From: Theobroma cacao
Taxonomy: Eukaryota; Streptophyta; Magnoliopsida; Malvales; Malvaceae
Length of the DNA stretch: 64,000 nt
Assembly: GCF_000208745.1 (NCBI RefSeq)
Contig: NC_030859.1
Span: 6,205,604 to 6,269,603 of the forward strand
Direction of reading: 5' to 3'
Within the stretch, counting starts at the first letter, position 1. The number at the start of each line of letters is the position of its first letter. Shown piece by piece: positions 1-10,715 of this stretch. Below the pieces are notes generated by a model. That model had not been told where the DNA came from, did not search any database, and worked only from the letters and a program-made list of their open reading frames with translations. A program made the position numbers and the translations under genes.

Positions 1-1081
1 ATAGGAGAACCTAGAGCATTATGCTAACTTATTAATCACATCCCTAGATACATTTAGGGAACAAAAAAAAAGTTGATTTTGCTATACTCACCTTCTCACC
101 TGAAAAGGCACAAAAGTCCTCCAAGACACCTTTATAACCTCCATTTGAGTTTTCAAAGCTTCTGCAAGAAGTCTGAGGTCGTCAGCAAAAAATAGATGAG
201 TTAGAGCTGGACCATGTCTACCCAATCTAATCGGTTTCCACACCTCTTGTTCAACTGCCTGCTTAATGCCATCAGCTAATCTTTCTAGATATAGTACAAA
301 TAAATAGGGAGCTAGTGGATCTCCTTAACGTACTCCTCTTGAGGAGAAGAATTTATCGGAACACACACCATTCCCTGAGATGTGAGAACTACAACAGCTC
401 CAGCTCCTAACTGAAATATCAACTATGTTATCTGGGATTCTAGCTTCCAAAAGTGCATCATGAATAAACTCCCACCTTAGTTGGTCGTAAGCTTTCTCCA
501 AGTCAATTTTAATCATCATCCATCCCTTTCGTCCCTGTTTGTTGTGAAAAAAATGTATTACCTCCTGGGCAATAATTATATTATCAACAATATGTCTCTT
601 AGAAATAAAACTGGCTTGTGGTTCCTTTATCAATAAATGCATATATGGTTTTAATCTATTAACTACCATTTTCATTAAAACTTTGAAACCCACCGATAAT
701 AAACTAATGGGTCTAAATTGCATAATATACTCAGGATCCCTAACTTTGGGAATCAAGACAATTAAATAACTACATAGATTGGTACCAATATCTGCTCCAT
801 TAAAGACAGCCTGAATATATTCCACTAATTTTTGTCCCACCACCTGCCATTGAGATTGAAAGAATAAAGCTTGAAAACTATCCAACCCTAGTGCTTTAAG
901 TGGTTTCATCTCGAAGAGTGCTTCACGAACTTCATCTGCATCAACTGAACGTCCCATAAAGTCATACGCTTCCTCTGAAAGTTTAAAGAAGCCATTTCGG
1001 ATTGAATATGATAGGATTTCATTACTTTCCTTGGAGTATAAGTGCTTGAAAAAATCCATAGCAAGCAATTGCAATTGCCTC
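1..1081 (-). pseudogene. LINE ORF2 reverse transcriptase, 3' part (interrupted)
   Basis: This is the reverse-transcriptase part of a plant non-LTR retrotransposon, read right to left; the element runs off the left edge of the window. A frame open from 1076 to 325 shows the LINE RT blocks in order: a 'PLKALGLDSFQ' block (normally K-A-P-G-x-D), 'RPISLLSV', the basic 'KRHIVDNI' block and 'IDLEKAYDQLRWEF' (first catalytic Asp). Below the in-frame stop near 325 the frame continues to the FADD box at 178-189, which holds the second catalytic Asp pair. A further stop lies near 100. The upstream half of the same element resumes at 6068, beyond a copia insertion. It is inactive because of stops, insertion and substitutions. 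The family call is firm. Confidence 0.9.
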
Positions 1082-1546
1082 TGTGGAATATTGATGGTTT
1101 TTTGATCTGCAAATGAAGATACACCAGAGGAAGAAGTAATGGTGATTTCGCGGGCTGAAGTTCTAAAGGAAGAAGAAGAAGTCAGATTCAATTTTTATTT
1201 GTTTGTTTTTTTATTGTTTATTTTATGTTGGTTGAAAAGTCAAATTTCGCTGCTTGAATTAGTAAAGCTGTGTGGTAGTGGTAGTGTACGAGTCATTGTG
1301 CCAAGAAATTTTTTCATTTTAGCACCTCAGTTTTTGTAATGCCAGGTGGCTTTATCTGGTTTGTTATTTCTTTTTTTTTTTCATTTTCTCTCTCCTTGAA
1401 CAGCATATATTAGTTGTTACAAAAATGAAAAGTAGTGGAGAAGCCGTTTCTGAGCAAAGAGTATTTTTTCTCTCTCTTCTCTCTCGACTATCCTCTCCCC
1501 TGTTCATCATCTTCTTTAGCCCTTTGAATATTCAAAGGTTTCAACA
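1082..1546 (+). repeat. left (5') LTR of copia element
   Basis: The 465-bp LTR begins TGTGGAA and ends TTCAACA; its partner begins TGTTGAA, so the ancestral terminal inverted repeat was TGTTGAA/TTCAACA. It aligns along its whole length with 5607-6067. It has several small indels and roughly 25-30 substitutions, many of them C/T or G/A transitions. An 18-bp perfect palindrome lies at 1521-1538. Confidence 0.95.
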
Positions 1547-1557
1547 TGGTATCAGAG
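1547..1557 (+). other. primer-binding site, tRNA-iMet type
   Basis: TGGTATCAGAG directly follows the CA end of the left LTR. This is the standard plant copia primer-binding site, complementary to the 3' end of initiator tRNA-Met. Confidence 0.93.
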
Positions 1558-1661
1558 AATCTATAAGGATCTTAAGGGATTGTTGGTGCCATTTTTTTTT
1601 TCTGTTTTATCTATCGTGCTTTGTTGGTTGTTTTTTCATCCGATTGTGATTTTTTTTCTCC

Positions 1662-4600
1662 ATGGCCACAACTAGGTTCAATACATCAGCTCCGTCGATT
1701 TTTTCTGAGGAAAATTATGTTTTTTGGTTAGTCAAAATGAAGTCCTATTTGAAGGCTTTCAACATTTGGGAAGTTGTGGAAACTAGGGTTGAGCCAATGC
1801 TAAGACATGCTAACCCAACCATTGCACAGATGAAGCAGCATGAAGAGGACATAGCTAAGAGGTATAAAGCTTTGTCTTGTTTATAATCTGCTCTGTCTGA
1901 TGATATTTTTGCTAGGATAATGCATTTAGAAAATCCTAAATATGTTTGGGATTACTTGAAGGATGAATTTCAAGGTAGTGCACGTACCAAACAGATTCAA
2001 GCATTAAACTTGAATAGACAATTTGAGATGCTGAGTATGGATGATGATGAGTCTGTGAGGGAGTTTTCAGGAAAGTTGATGGGGATTGTGAATTAGATTG
2101 TTGGGGAAAACGGTACCTGAAGATAGGCTAGTTAGTAAAATGCTAGTTAGCTTACCTGAAAAGTATGAATATAAAATCTCTTCCTACAAGACTCCAAAGA
2201 TCTATCACAGTTCACCTTAAAAGAGTTAGTAAATGCCTTAGAGGGGTTAAAACAGAGGAGAGCTTTTAGATGGAAGAAAGCACTGGATAGTGCTCTTGTA
2301 GCTAGAATGAAGAACCTGAAATTGGGTGGTAATAGTTCAAAGAAAACTGATGAAGAGAAGAAGGAGAAAGGGAAGAAACCAGCAGATGATAAGTCTGGGA
2401 AACAGAAGACCAAATATCCTCCTTGTACTCATTGTAAAAAGACCACTCACACTACTAAGTTTTGCTGGTATAGGCCTAATGTGAAGTGTAGGTCTTGTGG
2501 TCAGCAAGGACATGTTGAAAGAGTATGTAAAAACAAGAGTTCACATCCTGGTGATAAGGCTGCTGTTGCAGAGGAAGTGGAGAATACAGATAAGGTGTTG
2601 TTCATGGTTCGAGAGGTCAGTAATTCAGATAAGAAAAATTTGTGGCTGATAGATAGTGCTTGTTCAAATCATTTGATTGGAGATGAAAGTCAGTTTACCT
2701 AATTGAACAGGAGCTATAAGGCTAAGGTGGAGATTGGTAATGGGTCATTTCTTAGGATTCTTGGTATAGGGACAATAGTTGTCCAAACTCAAGCAAGCAG
2801 CAAATACATACATGATGTCTATTTTGTCCCTGAAGCCACTCAAAATTTACTTAGTGTTGGTCAGCTCACAGAAAATCATTATTCACTTTTATTTAAGGGT
2901 CAATATTGTACCATTTTTTATCCTAAAGGTGAAGAGGTGCTAACTGTTGAGATGAAGAAAAAGTGCTACCCTATTGACTGGAATAGGGCAACTAGCAAAG
3001 CTTTTCTCAGCTGTGTTGATGATTCTGAATTATGGCATAAAAGATTTGGACACGTCAACTACCATTTTCTACAAATGATGTACTCTCAGAAGTTGGTTGA
3101 TGGCTTACCTAAAGTTGAAAAACCTGAGTTACTATGTGGGATATGTTAGATAGGCAAGCAATGCAAGCTGCCATTCCCAAAAGAAAGGAAGTGGAAAGCA
3201 TCTGAAAAGCTGCAGCTCATACATACTGATCTGGGAGGCCCCATGAAAACTGTTTCTCTAGGTGGCAATAAGTATTATCTTATATTTATTGATTATCTAA
3301 CCAAGTATTGCTAGATTTATTTTCTTAAGCTCAAGTCAGAAGCTTTATTTTACTTTGTTAAGTTTAAGAATCTGGTTGAAAACCAAGCTAATGTGAGCAT
3401 CAAGATCCTCAGGAGTGATAATGGTAAGGAATACACTGTTGGGGAGTTTGAGAAGTTTCTTTTTAAGTTTGGCATTACTCATTAACTCACTGTTGTATAT
3501 AGCCCTCAGCAAAATGGGGTTACTGAGAGAAAAAAATAGAACATTGATGGAGATATCCAGATGCTTGTTGTTTCAAAAGCAATTACCAAACCACTTTTGG
3601 GCAGAAGTTGTGAATACAGCAAACTACCTATTGAATGTAACTCAGACAAGGGCACTAGCTGATAAAACCCCATTTGAAGCTTGGTTTGGTTACAAACCTT
3701 CAGTTGCTCAGTTGAGAGTATTTGGAAGCATTTGTTATGCAAAGGTTTCTGATCAAAGCAAGACCAAGTTGGATAAAAAAAGTATTGTGGCCATTCATAT
3801 TGGAAACAGTGAGGTCTCGAAAGGATACAAACTGTATAATGTAAAGACTCAGAAGATTTTTGTAGTAAAGATGTCAAATTTGATGAACATTCTTACTAGA
3901 ATTGGGAGAAGTTAGCTGTTGATTCCTTGAATTTTCAGAACTTGGTGCAAGAGCTGTCAGTGAGAGAAAATGATGCAGAAGTAGATATTGAAGATGAAAG
4001 TCTTGCCATGAAGGGTATAAGGTCACTACAAGATATTTATGCCAAGTGTAATATGGTAGTGTGTGAACCTGTTAGTTATGCAGAAGCTGCAACGGACAGA
4101 AGGTGGGTGCAAGCAATGGAGTAAGAAATGCTGATGATTGAAAAGAATGCTACTTGATTATTGGTGGATAAACCAACATATCAGCATGTAATTGGAACAA
4201 AGTGGATTTTTAATACAAAGCTTAATGCTGATGGAACAGTGAACAAGTACAAAGCAAGACTGGTGGTAAAAGGGTATTCTTAGATTTATGGAGTGGACTA
4301 CTGGGAGACCTTTGCTCCGATTGTGAGATATGACACAATAAGGTTGTTGGCTACATTGACAGCTCGAGAAAGGTGGAACATTTGGCATCTTGATGTGAAA
4401 TATGCTTTTTTGAATGGCTATATTGCAGAAGACAACTATATTCATCAACCAGAAGGATTCATCAAACTAGGGACTGAGAATAAAGTCTGCAAGCTAGTGA
4501 AAGCATTGTATGGCGTGAAATAGGCTCCAAGGGCCTGGTATGACAGAATTGACTCTTTTTTCATTGTTGAAGGTTTTCAAAGGAGTCAAAATGAGCCAAC

Positions 4601-5530
4601 ACTATACGTGAGCAGCCCTATAGCTTTAGTCAAGGTAATTCTCTCTCTATATGTTGATGATTTATTGCTTATCGGTTCAAATGTTAGTTCCTTGAGTGAT
4701 TTTAAGAACAAGTTGATGAAAGAATTTGAAATGACTGACTTAGGAGAGATGCACTATTTTTTGGGGTTACAATTCATTCAAAGGTTAGATTATATTTGCA
4801 TACATCAAAGTAAATATGCAAATGAAATTCTGAAGAAGTTTAACATGGAGAAATGTAAAGCTGTGGATACTCCTTTAGCTTTAAATTACAAATTAACCAA
4901 GGATGATGGTACCCCAAGTGTAGAAAGTTCAGTATACAGGAGCGTCATTGGAAGTCTACTCTATTTAACAACTTCAAGACCAGATATTATGTTCTCTGCT
5001 AGTTTGTTGTCTCAATTTATGCAAAGTCCCTCACAAACTCACTTTGCTGCAGTTAAGAGAGTTTTGTGGTACATTAAAGGAACAAAAGATTTAGGCTTGA
5101 AGTTTGAGAAGAAGAAGAGCTCTGTTCTTATGGGATATTGTGACAGTGACTGGGCAGGAAGTCTTGATGATTCTAAAAGCACATCTGGTTATTGTTTTTC
5201 ACTTGGCAGTGCAGTTTTTAGCTGAAATTCAAAAAAATAGGAGGTGGTGGCTCAATCTTCAGTAGAAGCAGAATATATTGTTGTTGTTGCTGCTACAAAT
5301 CATGTGATTTGGTTGAGAAAAGTCTTTCATGATCTGAGGTATAACTATGAGAAGGATACACCGCTGTTCATTGACAATAAATCTGCTATTTCAATTGCTA
5401 AAAACCCTGTGCAGTATGGCCAGACAAAACACATCAAAGTGAAGTTTCATGCAATCTGAAAGGCTGTGAAAGATGAAGAAGTTGATATTTAGCACTGTGG
5501 AACTACACTGCAGTTAGCAGATATTTTTAC
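1662..5530 (+). pseudogene. copia gag-pol polyprotein, broken
   Basis: This was one long polyprotein frame, starting ATG at 1662. In order it shows a UBN2-type gag, two CX2CX4HX4C zinc knuckles (about 2424-2528) and the aspartic-protease region with Asp codon 2652-2654; the usual D-S-G reads D-S-A. Then come the GAG-pre-integrase block (LWHKRFGH, about 3030), the integrase core (about 3200-3560), RT with YVDD at 4650-4661, and RNase H ending near 5530. In-frame stops lie at 1884-1886, 2700-2702, 3147-3149, 4521-4523, 5223-5225 and 5457-5459, among others. There is a frameshift near 2097, and a compensating pair at the A-run near 3530 and near 3860. Several stops look like single C-to-T or G-to-A changes. 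No functional product is expected. Confidence 0.95.
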
Positions 5531-5590
5531 TAAAAGTCTAAGTAAGGATCAGTTCATGTTTTTGAGATCTGAGTTGGGGATTTGCAGTTC

Positions 5591-5606
5591 AAACACCAAG
5601 GAGGTG
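5591..5606 (+). other. polypurine tract before right LTR
   Basis: The purine-rich stretch AAACACCAAGGAGGTG ends exactly where the right LTR starts. It is the expected plus-strand primer site of a copia element. Confidence 0.8.
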
Positions 5607-6067
5607 TGTTGAATATTGATGGTTTTTTTATCTACAAATGAAGATACAGCAGAGGAAGAAATAATGGTGACTTCACGGGTTGAAGTTTTAAAGGAAGAAG
5701 AAGTCAGATTCAATTTTTATTTGTTTGTTTTTTTATTGTTTATTTTATGTTGGTTGAAAAGTCAAATTTGGCTACTTGAATTAGTAAAGTTGTGTGGTAG
5801 TGGTAGTGTACAAGTCATTGTGCCAAGAAATTTTTTTCATTTCAGCACCTTAGTTTTTGTAATGCCAGGTGGCTTCATCTGGTTTTTTATTTCTTTTTTT
5901 TCATTTTCTCTCTCCTTGAACAACATATATTGGTTGTTACAAAAATGAAAAGTAGTGGAGAAGCCATTTTTTGAGTCAAGAGTATTTTTTCTCTCTCTTC
6001 TCTCTCGATTATCCTCTCCCTTGTTCATCATTTTCTTCAGCCCTTTGAATATTCAAAGGTTTCAACA
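5607..6067 (+). repeat. right (3') LTR of copia element
   Basis: The 461-bp LTR runs TGTTGAA to TTCAACA and is the partner of 1082-1546. The 18-bp palindrome at 6042-6059 is unchanged between the two LTRs. The target-site copy GCCTC follows at 6068-6072. Confidence 0.95.
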
Positions 6068-7204
6068 GCCTCAGATCATCACACCATTCCTCATTTGCAA
6101 CTTTAAGTCACAAAATTTTTAATTTGCAATGCCTTCTTATCACATGAAGGTGAAAATGTTTGGTGTTACGGTCGCCCAACTTTAACCAATCTGCCTTGGA
6201 TTTCTAAAATCAAAACGCTTCCTCTTGCTTTAATACGGTTTCATATTCTAGTCATAAGTTGTACTTCAACTCTCTCAGATAATTGAAAGGTCACAGTTCT
6301 AGTGCTTTTTCAACCCCATTCAATCTTGCTAGTAATCTTTTTTTCCTATAAAAGATATTGCCAAACACCTCTCTCTTCCACTGTCTTGCTTTCTCAGAAA
6401 AATTCACCAAAGCTACATGAATGCTGCTCAAAATATCCCATGCTTGCTTCACAAACTCCTCAAATCCTATAAAAGACAACTATGTTGCTTGGAATTGAAA
6501 GTTCTATGTTCTATTTACATTACAATCCTCCCTCGTTGAAATCAATAATGGTCTATGATTCGAACTGATCCTCGGAAGATGGTTAACTACTGCATCACTA
6601 AAATCTAGCCTCCACTGCATATTACAAACTGCTCTATCAAGCCTCTCAGAAACCATACCTCTTCTCTAGGTAAATTTAAGTCCCTTAAAACTAAGATCCA
6701 TCAATTCGAAATCATTTACAAACTTTTGAAAGTGAGAAGAGGGTTGATTGCCCCTTATAGACCTTTTAGATTTTTCATGTGAAAATAGGAAAGAGTTAAA
6801 GTCACCTATTACCAACCATGGTTTTGTAACATACCTAACAAATCTTGCAAGCTCCCCCCACAAGGCAGTTATAATAGATGGATTTGGATGATCATAAGCT
6901 GCAAATAAGTTCCAAAGATTTCCCACTAGATGCTCTATTGCGACATGAATACACTGTGAATGATTCGTAATCACCTTTATATTAATAGTTTCCTGCCAAA
7001 GTATCTATATGTCGCCTGAAAAAGCAACTGATCAACTCTGTGTGATCTTTCGAAGCTTGTAAAGTTAATTACAACGATATTGATCCTGGGCTTTACTATA
7101 ATAACCATGGAACAACGATATTGATTCACAAAGTCTCTAATTAACCTGACAAAATTGTTGTCACGAGCGTCTTGGCAATTCCACACTATGAAATTAAAAT
7201 TCAT
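6068..7204 (-). pseudogene. LINE ORF2 N-terminal part: APE-type endonuclease
   Basis: Read leftward from an ATG at 7202-7204, the frame starts MNFNFIVWNCQDARDN, the usual opening of the plant LINE endonuclease. It continues after a frame change at about 6974-6666 with 'WLVIGDFNSFLF', the endonuclease Asp/Asn block. The conserved glutamate block, usually 'VEPRI' in this family, reads 'VKPRI', so a catalytic Glu appears replaced by Lys. The linker to the RT continues to 6068, where the copia element interrupts; the RT resumes at 1081. Stops and frameshifts make it non-functional. Confidence 0.85.
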
Positions 7205-7778
7205 AATAACAAAATATATAAAGATGACGAAACTGAAAAAGTTCGTTAATTCTCCACCATATCTTTTCCCAAAATGGATAAAGACTTTTCTAAAACATTT
7301 GCCAAAGCAAGCTGATTCACTACCTCTGCCATAGCCACATTTGAGACAGCACTCAAACCCATTGTCTTCTAATAAGCCTGTCACTGCATTAGTTTGTACT
7401 GTGGTAATTGCGTTCTTGGCTATAGCCCTTTTTTTTATCGACATGCTCTGCAATCTAGTTAATGGCTTCTTATCAAGAGGTCTACCATTTTTCTCTTGAA
7501 GCAAAACCCCACCTTTTTTTTTCTGCATGAGTCCTCAAATTCTATGCACTTGCGAGTTGTTTTTGATTAGGACCCGCATCCACCTTTCTGATGATCACGA
7601 TTGTGACAGTATGTTTGATGGGATCAAGGATGGTTCGTTTTGGCAATTTATCACCTTCCTTAGACGAAGCTTATATTACTGCATCATGATTCTCTATTGA
7701 TGGGGGAAAAGGCTCCATTGTTAGGCATTGGGACCTTGAAACTGATTTCTTTCTTCGTTGTGCTATCATCCAACACCC

Positions 7779-9061
7779 TCAACACTGTATCATTGATGAC
7801 GGGATCGAAACATTACTGTTAATAACACCACTAACTAGTCCTACCATATCATTACTCTGCTGATCAACCGTGTTCATCATTTTACTCAACAAACCATCAT
7901 TAACTTTTTCAGCAACTCTCAACTTCGAGGCCCTTCTTTTCTCCATTATGTGATTCCTAGGAGTCACATCCACTTCATCAACATCACCCAAAATATCAAA
8001 TCTTGACCCTTGACTATTTGGTCTTCCACCATATTTGTCACGTGGCTGATTTTGTCGAACTATACTATTCTTAGCTCTTCTTCTTGATACTAACATCCAT
8101 GGACTGAATAGGGAAGGCTTTGATTGTGAAGTGTCTCCATCCTTCAGAATGTGGCTAGTAATAGGTTGTTCACTTTTTTGTCTTGGGCAAGTTTCTTTAA
8201 CATGGTCATAAATACCACAACTGAAACAGACCCTGGGTAAGCTCTCATATTCTACTCTTTGTGGGTGTCCATTAAGAAAAAATATAGCACATAAAGGTTT
8301 TGATAGATCCAGCTCAATAACAATGCGAGCAAATGTTCCCCTTTTTTGAAGATTTGTGTTATAATCTATCTTAATAAATTTGCCAAAAATAGATGCAATC
8401 CTCCTCAGTACAGATTTATGATAGAAATGTAGAGGCATCCTAGGAAATCTGATCCATGTTGCAACTGCAGACAGGTTATGAGATTCTCTGTAATAAGAAA
8501 GAAACCATGGTTTCACTAACCAATACTACCCCGGCACTATCACGATCCTTCCAACAATGCCTTGAGATAATCCTCTTCCAAAGAGAATTTAATCAAATAA
8601 TTCTCATCATCAAGATCGGCAACTTTGTAACATCCCTTAAGAGACCATAATGAAATAATTCTGTCACAAAGCACTTTGTAAGATATGGCTCATCCTAAAA
8701 GACGAACTACAACCGATTTACTCCATTTTCTAGCCATTCTTCTTGTTTGCGCTTTGAAATATCAAGAGATGGCTCGCCCTTAAAAGACCCATATGAATAA
8801 TCCTCATCATAATCCCCTTGAATCTATGACGGTTCGCTATCTGAATCAGTGGCCTTAGACTCATCGAAGTCCACATTTTCCTTTGAAAAAAAACTTTTGC
8901 CCTCAGAAGACATCAAGGCATCACGAAAAGAATGATTTTGATGGATAATCATTCAATCTCCTTCTTGACCCTCATTTTTTTATCCTTGCTTTTTTCTTAC
9001 TCTGATCATCAAAGATCAATGGGGGGGAGTTCTTGGAAAGTACACCCTCAGACACCGACAT
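7779..9061 (-). pseudogene. LINE ORF1: DUF4283 and zinc-knuckle nucleic-acid-binding protein
   Basis: ORF1 of the same LINE probably starts at the ATG at 9061 (MSVSEGVLS...), although the N-terminal 300 bp is full of stops. A DUF4283 domain is readable from 8737 (MARKWSKSVVVRLLG) through 'WIRFPRMPLHFYHKS'. It is followed by a CX2CX4HX4C knuckle, 'CFSCGIYDHVKETC', near 8210, then a low-complexity basic tail. The stretch 7779-8516 is the longest open part (245 codons). In these elements ORF1 binds the element RNA. Frame breaks near 8520-8570 and 8690 inactivate it. I inferred a single ORF1 from domain order. Confidence 0.85.
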
Positions 9062-9344
9062 GCTTTTAATATTTTATCGAATAAAAAATAAAAAAATTTG
9101 CAATATTCTACCCTAAACAAAAGGCTTTATATTAATTTATTCAACAATCATTTTATTAGGAGTAAATTACTTTTTTGTCACCTAACTTTTGAATTTTTTT
9201 TATTTTGGTCACCCAATTTGAAACGTAATATTGATCACAATATTTATATGTGTTAATTTTTTGTCACTTAATTTGTGAAAAATAGCATACCTGCACATAA
9301 AATTCCTATCACCATCCATGTCAACTATGCTCATTTAGAGAAAG

Positions 9345-9490
9345 CTTTTCTAATAGCAAGTAATTCTACAAGATTTGAATCACCTAAACATAAGAAAACA
9401 TAATGCACCACCCCAACAATTCCAGCAACACCAGGATTGCCCCTTGATGATCCATCAACGTTAAACTTGGAAGTACTGTACTAGCTTCCA
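9345..9490 (-). pseudogene. LINE RNase H domain fragment (RVT_3 type)
   Basis: A short stretch read leftward gives 'KFNVDGSSRGNPGVAGIVGV', the start of the plant RNase H-like domain with its first catalytic Asp in 'NVDG'. About 15 residues on comes 'SNLVELLAIRKAF', which carries the Glu helix. Plant LINEs carry this domain at the C-terminus of ORF2. It belongs to a different copy from the LINE at 1-9061, because it lies beyond that element's 5' end. It is probably a 5'-truncated insertion whose 3' end lies toward 9140. Confidence 0.8.
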
Positions 9491-10345
9491 AAGGTTAGAT
9501 TTGAGACAATGGGTGGCAAGAATCAACCTACTAAAGGTCTTATAAAATAATTTGTTAGTATATAAATTTCAAAAATTAAAATACCAAAAAGGGCTGATTA
9601 GTTTTTAAATTTTTTTTTTTTTAAATGTAAGTATAAAAATTAAAACTTTTCACCCAAAAAATAATTTTAAGTATCAAAAACAAGCTTTTAACAATAAATT
9701 ACTAACATTAAATAATATACCAAAGAAAAATATTTTCTTAAGTTAAATGCTAGCTTTGAATAATAAAGTGAAAATATTTTCCTAAGTGTAAAGCAATAAA
9801 TCGATGTAAAACTTTTTTCCTAAGGCAAATGTAAGCAATCAATAATAATGTTGAAAATTAAAAAGAGACAGAATTTATAGTGGTTTGACTTTGTCGATGC
9901 CTACATACACTTGTTTGGTAACTAAGGAATTTCAATCCACTATCGAGGATTCTTGTTTTTTAATGGGACAAAGGGATAACCCTTACATAATCCACAAAAA
10001 GGATTCTTACTTTTTAACGGGATCAAGCGATAACCCATCAACAATGATTTTTAAAGACTCAACCACAAACCTTCACAAATAGCTTTTCAATGTTAAGTTA
10101 GAATATTTACAATGGAGTACAAATTTTAGCAAAAAAATACCTTTACAAAGGTTGGGTGCTAATACTTTAAGCTTGTGTGTAATGAGAAAAGAAATTTCAG
10201 CTTTAATGAAGTAAGTATATGGCTTTTCAAATCTTGATGAAATACTAAAAAGATGGTAGAGAATGAAGATGAGTTTTTGAAGGTTTTTCTAGGGTTGAAG
10301 CTTTGGTTCAAGTCTTCTCTTGCTTTTGAATAGCTCAAATATGGT

Positions 10346-10353
10346 TATTTATA
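10346..10353 (-). promoter_or_regulatory. TATA box of the copia LTR
   Basis: TATAAATA on the minus strand lies about 70 bp downstream of the nearest palindrome pair. It is the likely retrotransposon promoter core. Confidence 0.55.
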
Positions 10354-10414
10354 GCTAGGGTGAAGTTTGGAGCCATTAAACATAAGTTTAAATTAAATCT
10401 GACTATTGTTGAAG

Positions 10415-10705
10415 CTTGAGGGTTGACTTCAATGCTCTTAGGGTCGACTATGTTCTTCAAATTTCTCAAATTAAGGATCCATAGTCGAGTATAACCTTCC
10501 TCTACTCAATCTTGTTCCCAAGTGCGTGCTTTCTGCAAATCTAGGCTACTATAGTTGACTATGCCTCCTCTATAATCGACCATGTCTATGTAAGTCTATT
10601 CTTCCACGTTTTTTACTTGTTTGGGTTGACTATAGTTGGGCCAAGGTCAACTATGTCAGTTCAAAGCTTCATTTTCTTGAGCCTTTTAAAATAGGGTCAA
10701 CTATG
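10415..10705 (-). repeat. paired-palindrome cluster, family 1 (core ATAGTCGACTAT)
   Basis: Degenerate copies of a TCGA-centred palindrome have their centres at 10424.5/10445.5, 10486.5/10507.5, 10556.5/10577.5 and 10627.5/10648.5, with one more at 10698.5. The spacing inside each pair is 21 bp, and pairs recur every 62-71 bp. The copy at 10507.5 is weak. Confidence 0.8.
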
Positions 10706-10715
10706 GCTTTATATT

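Larger units (their letters stand above)
1082..6067 (+). mobile_element. Ty1-copia retrotransposon, complete but decayed, inserted in the LINE
   Basis: This is a 4,986-bp LTR retrotransposon with both LTRs, a tRNA-iMet primer-binding site just inside the left LTR, a gag-protease-integrase-RT-RNase H order (copia order, integrase before RT) and a purine tract before the right LTR. It is flanked by the 5-bp target duplication GCCTC at 1077-1081 and 6068-6072. It splits a LINE lying on the opposite strand. The two LTRs differ at several percent of positions by eye, so the insertion is not recent. Coding capacity is lost through stops and frameshifts. Confidence 0.96.
9553..10715 (-). repeat. copia-type LTR, minus orientation, truncated
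   Basis: Read on the minus strand this has the layout of a plant copia LTR: a palindrome-rich U3 (10415-10705), a TATA box TATAAATA at 10353-10346, and a tract resembling the 3' half of the LTR at 13045-14188 (the 'accactataaattc' block). The 3' end is probably at 9553, where the plus strand reads TGTTAG. The 5' end is cut by the gypsy-like LTR that begins at 10716. No coding part of this element is attached. Confidence 0.7.

Noticed and set aside
9885..10082. 65-codon open frame with an internal repeat (GQRDNPY / GSSDNPS)
   Set aside because: It lies antisense within a copia LTR and has no domain. The internal repeat is a DNA-level LTR repeat.
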